From Akkermansiaceae bacterium (GTDB lineage: Bacteria; Verrucomicrobiota; Verrucomicrobiia; Verrucomicrobiales; Akkermansiaceae), in contig CAJIZY010000011.1 in NCBI GenBank assembly GCA_905181965.1, positions 56,672-120,671 on the forward strand: a stretch of DNA of 64,000 bases, given 5' to 3'. The position numbers and the translations under genes were made by a program. How positions within the stretch are numbered: position 1 is the first letter of the stretch; each line of letters opens with the position of its first letter. Shown here in pieces: positions 10,138 to 19,888 of this stretch. The notes below the pieces were generated by a model. The model was not told the origin of the DNA. It did not search any database and saw only the letters and a list, made by a program, of their open reading frames with translations.

Positions 10138-11433
10138 ATGACTCAAAGGAAATGCCCCCCGGCCAAATATCGCTCTTTTTTGGTCGCGTTGACGGTGCTC
10201 TTCAGTGCGATAGCCTCTCTGTCCGGACAGAATGCCTCGGTGAATGCCAACACGTCCAAGACTGAGAAATATCGCTTGGTGTGGTTTGAAGATCCGACGA
10301 CGACGGCGACCTTCGTTTGGAATCAACTGGAGGGAGATCCGGCGACTCTCTATTACGGCCTTAAAAATGAGGGCCGCAATAAGTCAAAATATACTGAGCG
10401 GAAGGAAGTGGACCGTGTGGTGGAATACGATGGGATGAGGAACTGCATGGTAACCTTGGAAAGTCTAAAGCCTGACAGTTGGTATTTTATGTGCCTTGGC
10501 GATGGAGCGGGGGTGAGTCGTCTTTTTTACTTTCGAACAGCTCCCAAGCTGCCAAAGCCTTTCACTTTTATTTGCGGAGGAGACTCGCGAAACTTTAGAG
10601 ATATTCGTCAGGCTGCCAATACGATGTGTCGAAAGCTTTCGCCGCTTTTTGTGGCCTTTACTGGTGACATGATTAGTAGCGATAATGCCGAAGGGTGGAA
10701 CGACTGGCTTGATGACTGGCAGCTTACGATGAGTGATTCGGGTCAGCTTCTACCCATCGTGCCGCATCGCGGAAATCACGAGTCGAGGCCTGAGAGCATT
10801 CCTTCTCATTTTGGGACGTCCAAGGATTCCTATGGAGCTTTCAATATCGGGAGTGGTCTCTTTCGCTATTATATTTTGAACAGCGAGATTCCGGCAGATG
10901 GGAGCCAGGGGAATTGGCTGAGGTCTGACTTGGAAAAGAATGCCCAAGGGATAACCCATCTGGTGGCTGGTTACCACAAGCCGATGCGTCCCCACACAAG
11001 CGGAAAGGCGCTTGGTCGGAATTCCTATAAGTGGGCCGAAACCTTTTATAAAGCAGGCTTTGACCTCGTTATGGAATCTGACTCCCACGTTATGAAAAGG
11101 ACTCTTCCGCTCAAACCTTTCACTGGAGGTGGGGAGGATTTCAAGGCGGAGCCAAACGATCCCAATGCGACCGTTTATCTAGGTGAGGGATGCTGGGGAG
11201 CCCCGCTTCGTAGGGCTGATGTTAATTACTCTTGGACGGTTGGCACGGCGGCCTTTAACGGCTTCGATTGGCTTCATGTGACACCCGGGGCAATCTTTGA
11301 TAAGACAGTCAAGGTGGGAAACGTGGCTCAAGTCGGCCAAGTGGATCCTAAAAACCCCTATCGCAACCCAAAAGGCCTCAAACTTTGGGCTCCGAACGGA
11401 GGGGATGAGGTCCTGAAAATTCCGGCGGACTAA
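10138..11433 (+). CDS. purple acid phosphatase-like metallophosphoesterase
   Basis: A 431-residue secreted protein. An N-terminal hydrophobic signal (about 13-30) precedes a fibronectin-like domain typical of purple acid phosphatases (residues about 45-135, YFMCLGDGAGVSRLFYFRTAP). The metallophosphoesterase core follows with GGDSR, FTGDM, PHRGNHES and AGYHKPMRPH; the final ligand block reads ESDSHVM in place of the common GHxH. A dinuclear metal centre that hydrolyses phosphomonoesters or diesters is expected. It is followed after 8 bases by a membrane protein on the same strand. Intact. Confidence 0.85.
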   Translation: MTQRKCPPAKYRSFLVALTVLFSAIASLSGQNASVNANTSKTEKYRLVWFEDPTTTATFVWNQLEGDPATLYYGLKNEGRNKSKYTERKEVDRVVEYDGMRNCMVTLESLKPDSWYFMCLGDGAGVSRLFYFRTAPKLPKPFTFICGGDSRNFRDIRQAANTMCRKLSPLFVAFTGDMISSDNAEGWNDWLDDWQLTMSDSGQLLPIVPHRGNHESRPESIPSHFGTSKDSYGAFNIGSGLFRYYILNSEIPADGSQGNWLRSDLEKNAQGITHLVAGYHKPMRPHTSGKALGRNSYKWAETFYKAGFDLVMESDSHVMKRTLPLKPFTGGGEDFKAEPNDPNATVYLGEGCWGAPLRRADVNYSWTVGTAAFNGFDWLHVTPGAIFDKTVKVGNVAQVGQVDPKNPYRNPKGLKLWAPNGGDEVLKIPAD

Positions 11434-11441
11434 GCGAGGCA

Positions 11442-12353
11442 ATGGATGATTCAGAGGGGAAGGAAGCGGTGACGTGGCTTGATCGGTTCTCTCTGGGAAT
11501 CCTGCAATTTATCGTGAGTGTTACTTTTCTAGCCCGTGGCTGGTTAACGTGGCGCTGGGACAGTCCGATTCGTGAGCTGATTTGGGAAGAGAAGTGGTGG
11601 TCGCCGATTCTCAAAAATTATGATGTGACGTGGAGCCATTTTGCTCGAACCTCGGATCAATGGATTACTCCAACGCTCGAACGACTGGGGATTTTCCTTA
11701 TCGTTTCGTCTCTCATTCCTTGGATTGCGGGATTTTCTCGTCTGCGCTGGCTACGTTGGTTTCTAATTCCGGCAACTTTGATTCTGATTCTTGATGGTTT
11801 CTCCCGTTGGGTGGCGAAAGACATGCAGGTGGGCATGGCTATGGAGCATATTCTCCAAATCTTTGTCCCGTTGGCATTGTTAATCTCCCTCGGCCGGAAG
11901 TCTCCCAATGCGCCAAAACGCGGGGCTATTGTGAGATGGTTACTAATGATTGCGACGGCGGTGACTTTCATGGGACACGGACTTTATGCCGTTGGTTATT
12001 ACAGCGTCCCCCTGCATTTTCAGATGATGGCAACCGAGATTTTATCGCTTTCGGAGGGTGGAAGTCTCCGGTTTTTGAAAATCTTTGGGTGGCTTGATTT
12101 TTTGGTCGTCCCTTTTGTTTTATTCCGGCGGACTCGTGGGGCCGCTCTTTTCTATATGTTCTGTTGGGGTGGAGCGACCGCTTTAGCTCGCATTCTGGCT
12201 AATTATAATGAGACTCTTCCTTATAACGGAATGGACCCTTGGTTTGCCGAGGCGATGGTTCGAACTGCACATTGGGCGATTCCATTTTGGCTATGTTGGC
12301 TGCTTTGGAGAAGCCGAAAGCAGTTGTGCTCTCAAGCCTCGGTTCAATCTTGA
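11442..12353 (+). CDS. polytopic membrane protein of unknown function
   Basis: A 303-residue protein with about eight hydrophobic segments, for example at residues 16-33, 82-98, 105-121, 131-147, 158-176 and 264-285. Many Trp residues lie at the segment ends. I do not recognise a family; a distant DoxX-like relation is possible. It follows the phosphoesterase gene by 8 bases and precedes a MATE exporter by about 30 bases, so the three may be co-transcribed. Confidence 0.65.
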   Translation: MDDSEGKEAVTWLDRFSLGILQFIVSVTFLARGWLTWRWDSPIRELIWEEKWWSPILKNYDVTWSHFARTSDQWITPTLERLGIFLIVSSLIPWIAGFSRLRWLRWFLIPATLILILDGFSRWVAKDMQVGMAMEHILQIFVPLALLISLGRKSPNAPKRGAIVRWLLMIATAVTFMGHGLYAVGYYSVPLHFQMMATEILSLSEGGSLRFLKIFGWLDFLVVPFVLFRRTRGAALFYMFCWGGATALARILANYNETLPYNGMDPWFAEAMVRTAHWAIPFWLCWLLWRSRKQLCSQASVQS

Positions 12354-12383
12354 GCTTTCGGTGTCTTGGGATATGACCGCGTT

Positions 12384-13721
12384 ATGACTTCTATCGTTCG
12401 CGAGGGGCGGGCGACCTTAGTCCTTGCGCTTCCTTTGATGGCTGGGCAGGTCAGCCAAATGCTCATGGGTCTGGTCGATACCTATATGATCGGGAAGATT
12501 GGGACAGTTGAGCTGGCCGCCTCGACGCTAGCGCATTCCATTTTACATCTACCGCTCATGTTGGGGATTGGAATTGCGATTGCGGTATCTGTGAAGGTCT
12601 CACAGGCGCGTGGCGCGGAAGATCCACAGCAGGCGAAGGCTGCTTTACGGGATGGATTCTTGCTCAGTTTGGGGCTGGGGGTCGCTACATTTATTGTCAG
12701 CTGGTTGAGTCTGCCGTTGATTTCTCTTTTGGGCCAGGATCCAGAGGTTGTGAATCGATTGCCCGGATTTTATCTTTTGGTGAGTGCTTCGATGACTCCA
12801 GCCATCATCACGATGGCAGTGCGGAATCATTCGGACGGGATGGCGAAGCCCTGGCCTGTGTTCTGGATCGTTCTAGCGGGAGTCTTTTTGAATGTTTTTC
12901 TGAACTGGTTGTTCATTGACGGAAATTGGGGAGCGCCAAGAATGGAGCTAGAGGGAGCAGGCTTGGCAACCTTACTGGCGAGGCTGGCGACGATGATCGG
13001 GGTCATGCTCTGGTGTCGATTCAGCCCTGACCTGAAGGCTTGGACACCTCATCGTTGGTTCTTAAGGCCCGATCGTAAGGAGTTGGTTTCGTTTTGGAAA
13101 ATTGCTTGGCCTGCTAGCCTACAGGTGTCGGCCGAGATTAGCGCTTTTGTGATGGCGGCCCTTTTGATCGGAAGTTTTGGGGCGGCGGCTTTGGCGGCCC
13201 ACCAAGTTGCTATTATGTGTGTGGCGACGACCTTTATGGTTCCCTTAGGGCTCTCAATGGCCTTAACGGTGCAGATTGGTGAAGCGAAGGGAGCAGGGAA
13301 ATTTGAGCGGATGAGGCCGATCGTATTGAGCGGCTGGTTGATGGGTTTGGTGGTTTCGTTGTTTTTTGTGGGCGTCTTTTTGATTTTTGACGAAGATCTA
13401 GCCTCAAGTTTTGTGAGCGAAGTGGAGCCGATGAAAATTATCGTAGGCTTGCTTTGGATCGCGGCCATTTTCCAGGTGTCGGATCATTCCCAGATTTTAT
13501 CGTCTGGTGTTCTGCGGGGGATGGATGACGTCAAAATACCGGCTCTTATCATGTTTGCTTCGCACTGGTTGCTCGGGGTGCCTTTTGGAATTTATTTGGC
13601 CTTCTTTTGTGGAGTTGGAACGGCGGGAGTTTGGTGGGGTCTGAGTGTTGGATTGATTATGGCGGCCTCTCTTTTGGGATCACGGGCGTGGAAGATGACC
13701 TCGGTTTCGAATTTGAGGTAA
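12384..13721 (+). CDS. MATE family efflux protein
   Basis: A 445-residue, 12-segment multidrug/toxin exporter. The first segment holds LALPLMAGQVSQMLMGLVDT, the usual MatE start, and the second MatE repeat begins near residue 235 with IAWPASLQVSAEISAFVM. It should export cationic or other small molecules in exchange for H+ or Na+. The frame opens at TTG 12366, but ATG 12384 is the better start. A 7-bp hairpin (AAGGAGT/ACTCCTT) follows the stop without a clear T tract. A second MATE gene lies at 19889-21367. Confidence 0.9.
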   Translation: MTSIVREGRATLVLALPLMAGQVSQMLMGLVDTYMIGKIGTVELAASTLAHSILHLPLMLGIGIAIAVSVKVSQARGAEDPQQAKAALRDGFLLSLGLGVATFIVSWLSLPLISLLGQDPEVVNRLPGFYLLVSASMTPAIITMAVRNHSDGMAKPWPVFWIVLAGVFLNVFLNWLFIDGNWGAPRMELEGAGLATLLARLATMIGVMLWCRFSPDLKAWTPHRWFLRPDRKELVSFWKIAWPASLQVSAEISAFVMAALLIGSFGAAALAAHQVAIMCVATTFMVPLGLSMALTVQIGEAKGAGKFERMRPIVLSGWLMGLVVSLFFVGVFLIFDEDLASSFVSEVEPMKIIVGLLWIAAIFQVSDHSQILSSGVLRGMDDVKIPALIMFASHWLLGVPFGIYLAFFCGVGTAGVWWGLSVGLIMAASLLGSRAWKMTSVSNLR

Positions 13722-13802
13722 GGAGTTAATTACAAAAACTCCTTCTTGCGGCTTTTCACTGTTAGGTTACTTCTCAGGGAGTAAATTTTTCAGTCATCGA
13801 CC

Positions 13803-14873
13803 ATGAGTTCCTCCCTAACCGTAGAAGAAGCCCGCGCGCAAGTTGATTCCCAAACCAAAGAATTGATCAATTGGCACTTTTCACCTGAGACCGGATGTCC
13901 CTATTGGTTGGACTGGGCTAAGAATGCTGGCTGGGATCCTCGCGAGAAGGTGCAGACCTTTGCGGATATGCTTCACTTTGATAATTTTGATGATGAAGTC
14001 CTGCGAAAAGAGGATCCGGCTAAGTTTATTCCAAAGGCCTACGAGGGTCGACCCTACAATGTCTTTGAAACGGGTGGAACCACAGGCATGCCGAAGCAGC
14101 GGATCGGTTGGGAAGACTACAAGACCGACTACACTGAGTTTTCCGAGCACTATGGCCCGGATTTTTTTCCACAAGGTGCTAACTGGTTGATGGTAGGGCC
14201 GACCGGCCCACGCCGTTTGCGTATGGCGATCGAGCATCTTGCCAACATCCGTGGTGGTGCATGTTACTTCATTGACCTCGATCCCCGCTGGGTAAAGCGG
14301 CTGATCGGGATGGGCGAAATGCAGATGGCTAAGGCTTATCAGGAGCATGTCATTGATCAGGCTGTGACCATCATCCGCCATCGCGATATCAAATGTATTT
14401 TCACTACGCCTCGCTTGCTCGAGAGCCTTTCGCTACGGATGTCGCTCGCTGATGCAGGGATCCGCGGTGTTTTTGCTGGAGGGACAACGATGACTCCCCA
14501 ATACGTAAAATTTATCCAGGAAGAGGTTCTTGAGGGAAAAATAAACTATGCCCCGACTTACGGGAACACTCTGATGGGTCTCGCCATTTCAAAGAAGCGA
14601 GAGCCGGGAGAGTATTCTCTGACCTACTATGCGCCGCAGCCGCGGGCGATCTTGCGAGTCGTTGATCCAGACGATTCCACCAAGATTGTCGACTACGGCG
14701 AATACGGTCGGGTTGAGCTTACAACGATGACGAAGGAGTTTTTTGTGCCAAGGTTCCTAGAGCGAGATGAAGCGATTCGTCGTCCCGAATGTGATGAATT
14801 TCCGTGGGATGGCGTCGGTGATGTCCGACCGTTCCAGAGCGGGACGAAAGCCGTGATTGAAGGTGTTTACTAA
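13803..14873 (+). CDS. adenylate-forming enzyme (EhpF/PaaK-like acid-activating enzyme)
   Basis: A 356-residue, short member of the ANL adenylating superfamily. The P-loop-like motif ETGGTTGMPKQ is at residues 89-99, and VFAGGTTMTPQYV and NYAPTYGNTLMG mark the nucleotide-binding core. It lacks the full C-terminal domain of acyl-CoA ligases, like EhpF of phenazine biosynthesis and LuxE. An aldehyde dehydrogenase follows 11 bases later. In the EhpF/EhpG pair, a carboxylate is activated as adenylate and then reduced, and the same is inferred here. The substrate is unknown; the sequence does not point specifically to a fatty acid. Confidence 0.75.
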   Translation: MSSSLTVEEARAQVDSQTKELINWHFSPETGCPYWLDWAKNAGWDPREKVQTFADMLHFDNFDDEVLRKEDPAKFIPKAYEGRPYNVFETGGTTGMPKQRIGWEDYKTDYTEFSEHYGPDFFPQGANWLMVGPTGPRRLRMAIEHLANIRGGACYFIDLDPRWVKRLIGMGEMQMAKAYQEHVIDQAVTIIRHRDIKCIFTTPRLLESLSLRMSLADAGIRGVFAGGTTMTPQYVKFIQEEVLEGKINYAPTYGNTLMGLAISKKREPGEYSLTYYAPQPRAILRVVDPDDSTKIVDYGEYGRVELTTMTKEFFVPRFLERDEAIRRPECDEFPWDGVGDVRPFQSGTKAVIEGVY

Positions 14874-14884
14874 AATTTCGAACA

Positions 14885-16297
14885 ATGCAAATTCCCATCC
14901 TACGCCTTGGCGAGACTTACGAGTCTGCCGACCTAGTCGAGCTCAACGAGAATCTGACGACGCATACTGCGAACCCGGGATTAATCCGGCGTGATCTCTT
15001 GCGAATCAATGAATCAAAAGCCGCGCTCGATGCGATTCCAGCTGAGACACTTGCGGATTATTGCGAGAAGGCAGCTGAACTTTTCATAAATGCTGAATTG
15101 CCTTGCGGTGATTCGATGCAAGGCCCTGATGATTACGTTGAATCGCTCTCCGCTTTGACCCGTCTTCCGCATACTTTGGTGAAGATGAACATGAGCAAGA
15201 TCCATGCAGCGATGTCTCAAATTCGTACCGTCATCGGAGGGCTGACTCGAGGGATGCCTTTAGAAATTTTTGATAAAGGGATTACTTCAGTTGGTGGCTT
15301 GGAGGTCAATTACTACCCAACCACAAGTTCACTTGGGGTGTCTCTTCCGAGTAATGCTCCGGCTGTGAATTCACTGTGGCTTCCAGCCTTGGTAATGAAG
15401 ATCCCGGTTCTTTTGAAGCCGGGGCGTGAGGATCCTTTCACACCGCTCCGAATCGCGCAGGCAATGATTAAGGCAGGGTTCCCAAAAGAGGCCTTCGGTT
15501 ATTATCCAACAACCCACGAGGGCGGTGATACATTACTCACTTCTTGTGGTGCTGGGATCTCCTTCGGTTCGGATGTAACGGTTCGGAAGTATGCTCCGTT
15601 CAAGAATATTCAGGTTCACGGAACCGGACGTTCGAAGATTTTGATTGGAGAAGACTATATTGACCGCTGGGAGGAGTTTCTTGATGTGCTCGTGACTTCG
15701 ATTTCGGCTAATGGAGGACGAAGCTGTATCAATACTTCAGCGATTTTGGTCCCATCCCATTGTAACGAAATTGCGGAGGCTCTGGCTGCCAAATTAGCAG
15801 AGATTAAGCCTCTGGCCCGCGATGATTCTGATGCTCTTCTTTGTGGCTTTGCAAATACCTCATTGGCAGAGGGAATCGATGGAATGATCGATGACCTTCT
15901 TAAGGAAGAAGGTGCCCGTGATGCAACCGCAGATCATCGCGGCGGTAGTCGAAGGGTAGAGGCTTTCGATCAGACCTATCTTTGTCCAACCTTGGTGGCG
16001 TGTGATGACAAAGACCATCAGTTGGCAAATACCGAGTTCATGTTTCCCTACGCCAGTATTGTGGAGATGCCTCAGTCGGAGATGTTGGCTAATATTGGTG
16101 AGACTCTTGTAGTGAGTGCTTTCACTGAGAACAAGGATTGGATCCAGGATCTCATGCTAAGCCCGGATATCGAGCGTCTCAACATTGGTCCGTTCCCGAC
16201 AAATCGTGTCCAGTGGGAGCAGCCACACGAGGGGAACCTTTTCGAGTTTCTCTACCGACGTCGGGCGATCCAAGGTGATTTGTCTGTTGCGGTGTAG
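14885..16297 (+). CDS. aldehyde dehydrogenase family acyl reductase (EhpG/LuxC-like)
   Basis: A 470-residue ALDH-superfamily protein. The nucleotide-binding half contains LGVSLPSNAPAVNSLW and VLLKPGREDPFTPLR, and the probable catalytic cysteine is C281 in NGGRSCINTS. It starts 11 bases after the adenylating enzyme and very likely forms an operon with it. Rather than oxidising an aldehyde, it would reduce an activated acid to the aldehyde with NAD(P)H, as LuxC and EhpG do. An iron-dependent alcohol dehydrogenase lies 1.4 kb downstream on the same strand. The acyl group is unknown. Confidence 0.78.
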   Translation: MQIPILRLGETYESADLVELNENLTTHTANPGLIRRDLLRINESKAALDAIPAETLADYCEKAAELFINAELPCGDSMQGPDDYVESLSALTRLPHTLVKMNMSKIHAAMSQIRTVIGGLTRGMPLEIFDKGITSVGGLEVNYYPTTSSLGVSLPSNAPAVNSLWLPALVMKIPVLLKPGREDPFTPLRIAQAMIKAGFPKEAFGYYPTTHEGGDTLLTSCGAGISFGSDVTVRKYAPFKNIQVHGTGRSKILIGEDYIDRWEEFLDVLVTSISANGGRSCINTSAILVPSHCNEIAEALAAKLAEIKPLARDDSDALLCGFANTSLAEGIDGMIDDLLKEEGARDATADHRGGSRRVEAFDQTYLCPTLVACDDKDHQLANTEFMFPYASIVEMPQSEMLANIGETLVVSAFTENKDWIQDLMLSPDIERLNIGPFPTNRVQWEQPHEGNLFEFLYRRRAIQGDLSVAV

Positions 16298-16318
16298 TTT
16301 CCGACTGAAGGAGGGTGA

Positions 16319-17548
16319 CTACTCGGTCTGCCGTCTAGGGAAATTAAGGGGATTTTTTCCAAGCTCGAGGCACATGGCGGCACCGTCGGCGTCGCGGATG
16401 AATAGCTTGCTTTTGTGGAGAAGTGGAGGCGTCCAAGTCCGTTTGCCAAGGCCTTCGTGGCGGGCAAATTCCTCGAAGCCCTCAGGGCTCGCTTTGGCAA
16501 CGATCAAGCTGCCATTCCCGGTCAGGATGATCAGCTTGCCATTCGAGAGAATGAGTGAGCCGCGGAGGTCGGGTTGGGACCAGACTGTTTTACCGGTCTT
16601 GATATCGAGGCAGCGGAGGAACGATTTAATTTTCTTTTTATGGACGGGGCCGTCGAAGCCATAAAGGTGGCCTTCGTGGACTACAGGAGGGTTGATGTGG
16701 TTCTGGAATTTTTTGTTGGTCCAGATGGGCTTGGTGGAATCCAGGTTGGGATCGAAGAGGGCGGCCCCCTCACCCCACCAAGAGGAGAGATAGAGCTTGT
16801 TGCCAATGATGAGTGGGTCGGCGGAATTTTCGCCTAGGCGGGTGGGCCATGCGACTTTCCAGAGAACTTTACCATCAGCTTGCGAAACAACATGCATGAT
16901 TTTATTTCCAAAAATGGCAACGGCCGCTTGACCTCGGCAGTTAAGGGGAACGGCGGCGGCATAGCCACCGGAGAATGGAGGAGAATTCCAAAGTATCTCG
17001 CCGGTATTTTTATCGAGCGCGATGCCGAAGCTGTTAGCGTTTAGGAAGAGACGATTGCCGACAATGACGGGAGCGGAGGAGAAGCCCCAAGTTGGCATTG
17101 GCGCTCTGGCAGTAGTCGCGATGTTGGTGGTCCAGCGAGCTTTGCCGTTAGCTTTATCGCGTGAGGAAACGAGGCCTTGTTTGCTGAACGTATAGAGCCA
17201 CTTGTCATCGATGACAGGTGGGGCATTGGGACCACCAGGATTGTATTTTGGAATTAAGTCCTGTGGATAGTTTTCGCTCCAGATTAATTGGCCGGTAGTG
17301 ACATCGAGGCACTGGATAAGATCGTCGCCTTCAAAGTTGCCCAGTGTGTAGGCGCGATCCTCGCTCACCGCGATGCCTGAATAGCCAGTGTGAACCTTGG
17401 CTGTCCAGAGTGTATTGGGGCCTGAGGCAGGCCATTTGTGGGACCAATGGGTTTCGTGATCAAAGTTTCCATTGCCCTTGGGGCCACGCCATTCGGACCA
17501 ATCGGACCAAGCCGAGAGGGTGCTGAGAATAAGGAGGAAAAGCTTCAT
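16319..17548 (-). CDS. secreted PQQ-like beta-propeller protein
   Basis: A 409-residue protein starting at ATG 17548, where a short signal peptide (MKLFLLILSTLSAWSDWSEW) begins. Repeated blades read VTTGQLIWSENYP, KNTGEILWNSPPF, QADGKVLWKVAWP and IKTGKTVWSQPDLR. The entry motif WRGPKGNGN is typical of the many outer-membrane-associated propellers of PVC bacteria. It interrupts the acid-reduction gene set on the opposite strand and ends 22 bases past the ALDH stop. No enzymatic activity can be assigned. Confidence 0.82.
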   Translation of the reverse strand: MKLFLLILSTLSAWSDWSEWRGPKGNGNFDHETHWSHKWPASGPNTLWTAKVHTGYSGIAVSEDRAYTLGNFEGDDLIQCLDVTTGQLIWSENYPQDLIPKYNPGGPNAPPVIDDKWLYTFSKQGLVSSRDKANGKARWTTNIATTARAPMPTWGFSSAPVIVGNRLFLNANSFGIALDKNTGEILWNSPPFSGGYAAAVPLNCRGQAAVAIFGNKIMHVVSQADGKVLWKVAWPTRLGENSADPLIIGNKLYLSSWWGEGAALFDPNLDSTKPIWTNKKFQNHINPPVVHEGHLYGFDGPVHKKKIKSFLRCLDIKTGKTVWSQPDLRGSLILSNGKLIILTGNGSLIVAKASPEGFEEFARHEGLGKRTWTPPLLHKSKLFIRDADGAAMCLELGKNPLNFPRRQTE

Positions 17549-17648
17549 TTTAGACGTGGGATGATGCCATGAGGTCGACTGAATAGAAAATTTAAAAGCT
17601 CGCGTTGAAAAGCGGTGGAGAGCCGCTAGGATCAAGCCCAGAAAAATC

Positions 17649-18714
17649 GTGACATCACCTTCTCAAATCATCATCCATCGCCCGGGCTCCTTGGGAGAAC
17701 TCCCCTCGCACGTTTCGGGAAAAGTTTTGATTGTGACCGATCCGGGGATCGTTGAAGCAGGGAGTTCTCGACCGAGCTGCTGCGCTCTTGGAGGATGTGG
17801 TGGTTTTTGATCAGGTAAGGGAAAATCCAACGGAGTCCGATGTCGCACAATGCGCGAAATTTGCACGAGCAATGAGTCCGGATTTTATCGTGGGCTTGGG
17901 CGGTGGGAGTTCGATGGATACTGCGAAAGGTGCTTTATTTTTATTGAGTGGCGGTGGGGTGATGTCGGATTACCAGGGCCATGGAAAAGCGAAGGGTCCA
18001 ATGTTGCCGTTCGTTGCTATCCCGACGACCGCAGGAACGGGGAGTGAATGTCAAAGTTATGCTGTTTTGTGTCGGGATGGCTCCCATGAGAAAATGGCGT
18101 GCGGTGATCCTCGCGCAATGGCCAAGGTTGTGATTTTGGATCCTGAGCTGACCGAGTCAATGCCATTGGCGGTTGCTCGACTGACCGCGCTTGATGCTCT
18201 TTCCCATTCCTTAGAAAGTGCAGTTTGTAATAACGGAACCGACAAATCAAGGGAGCTTTCATTTCAGGCTTTTAGGAATATTGAGCCGGTCATCGAAACG
18301 ATTTTAAAAGGCGAGGGCTCGCTAGAGGATCGCAATCGAATGCTGGTTGGTTCGGCATTGGCGGGGAGCGCCATCGAGGCGAGCATGTTGGGTGCAGCTC
18401 ATGCCGCGGCGAATCCCTTGACAGCTCATTTTGGTGTCGTCCACGGTCACGCAGTCATGTCAATGCTTCCTAGCGTGATGCGCTGGAATGCTCAGGTAGT
18501 GGGGTGCGTTTATGACGAATTGAAGCCCGGGCTTATCGATTGGGTCGAGTTTTTGTATGAGCTTGCTGAGTTGCCTCCGGTTGTGGTGCCCTCCGAAATG
18601 ATCGCGCAGCTTGCGACAGAGGCGGCAAAGCAATGGACCGGGCAATTTAATCCCCGGCCATTGACCGTGACGGATTTTGAGGTGCTCTATCGACGTGCTT
18701 TTGGTGAAAGCTGA
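17649..18714 (+). pseudogene. iron-containing alcohol dehydrogenase, frameshifted near the N-terminus
   Basis: A group III iron-dependent alcohol dehydrogenase. The N-terminus is read from GTG 17649 (VLIVTDPGIVEAG) and continues one base out of frame as VLDRAAALLEDVVVFDQV. Removing one G in the run near 17760-17762 joins them. The NAD-binding motif GLGGGSSMDTAKG and the iron ligands in DALSHS and GVVHGHAVMSMLP are present. Repaired length is about 355 residues, slightly short. It would reduce an aldehyde to an alcohol, a natural third step after the adenylating enzyme and ALDH upstream. Confidence 0.85.
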
Positions 18715-18749
18715 ATTGATCGTGGTGGAATTTGTGCCAGAGTGAGGAC

Positions 18750-19886
18750 ATGAAGAAGATGATCTTAGGAATGATGGCACTGCTACTGGTAGGGTGCCAT
18801 GCTGACGAAAAAGGAGCGCAGAAGAAGGACCGTGATGATTGGCCGGTGGCGCGCGGAGGCGCTGGGTTGTCGGGGCAAGTTGGAGTAGGCCTTCCTCCAA
18901 AGCCGGATATTAAGTGGATGGTTCAGACTGAAGGAGCAATCGTGGGAGAGACAGTGGTTTCCAAGGATATCGTGGTCTTTGGAAATAGCGCGGGGCTTTT
19001 GACGGCAGTCGATTTAAAATCCGGAAAAAAGAAATGGCAGCGAGAATTCGAGCAAAGTTTTGAGGCGGCTCCAGCAATTTTTGATGATACCATTTTCATT
19101 GGTTGTGAAGATATGAAGCTTTACGCGCTCGAGTTGGAGACAGGTAAGGATAAATGGTCAATCGAGACTGATGATAAAATTACGGCAGGAGTGAATCTTA
19201 CAAAAAGTCCGGACGGGAAGGCATACTGGATTGTCATGAATGGTTACGACGGGGTCTGTCGTGCGCTGGATGCAAAATCGGGAAAAGAAATTTGGAAGCA
19301 TGAGACCGAACAGCCGATTAATGGCACCCCGGCTGTCGTTAACGGAAAGTGGGTTGTTTTTGGGGGGTGTGATCACTTTCTTTACACGTTGAATTTAGCG
19401 GATGGGAAACCGTTGACTAAAGTTGAAGGCGAAGCGCCCATTGTCTCGACGGTGGGAACTGAAGGGAGTTTTGTAGCATGGGGGGATCACTCGAATAAAG
19501 TGATGGGAGCTGATTTGGCTTCAGGCGAATTGGAGTGGAAATACAGTGATCGCAAGTTTCCCTTTATGGCAGCGCCGGCAGTAGATAAGAAAAATGTTTA
19601 TATCGGCGGTCGGGACAAAAAAATCCACGCAATCTCGCGTGAGACCGGAGATGCGGTCTGGAGATTCAAGACGGGTGGGCGTGTTGAGAGTTCGCCAATT
19701 CTCTTTACCGATGGTGTTGTATGTGGCTCAAGCGATGGTCGATTGTATGCCATCGATTTAAAGAGCGGAGACGAAGTCTGGAAAATTGATCTCGGGGAAT
19801 CGCTAGTGGCTGCTGCAAGCTATGCCAAGGGAATAATCTTAATTGGAAGCGAAGACGGAACTCTTTTTGCGCTGGGGAAAAAGTAG
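18750..19886 (+). CDS. PQQ-binding-like beta-propeller lipoprotein
   Basis: A 378-residue lipoprotein. The start at ATG 18750 gives a lipoprotein signal with lipobox LLLVGC, then a propeller with regular blades: DLKSGKKKWQREF, ELETGKDKWSIET, DAKSGKEIWKHET, DLASGELEWKYSD, SRETGDAVWRFKT and DLKSGDEVWKIDL. The architecture resembles BamB but the protein may serve another scaffold role in the envelope. It follows the alcohol dehydrogenase by 35 bases and ends convergently with the second MATE gene. Confidence 0.85.
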   Translation: MKKMILGMMALLLVGCHADEKGAQKKDRDDWPVARGGAGLSGQVGVGLPPKPDIKWMVQTEGAIVGETVVSKDIVVFGNSAGLLTAVDLKSGKKKWQREFEQSFEAAPAIFDDTIFIGCEDMKLYALELETGKDKWSIETDDKITAGVNLTKSPDGKAYWIVMNGYDGVCRALDAKSGKEIWKHETEQPINGTPAVVNGKWVVFGGCDHFLYTLNLADGKPLTKVEGEAPIVSTVGTEGSFVAWGDHSNKVMGADLASGELEWKYSDRKFPFMAAPAVDKKNVYIGGRDKKIHAISRETGDAVWRFKTGGRVESSPILFTDGVVCGSSDGRLYAIDLKSGDEVWKIDLGESLVAAASYAKGIILIGSEDGTLFALGKK

Positions 19887-19888
19887 AG

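Noticed and set aside
13803..16297. Bioluminescence (luxCE) locus
   Set aside because: The two proteins resemble LuxE/LuxC in type, but no luxA, luxB or luxD is present; an acid-reduction pair is the simpler reading.
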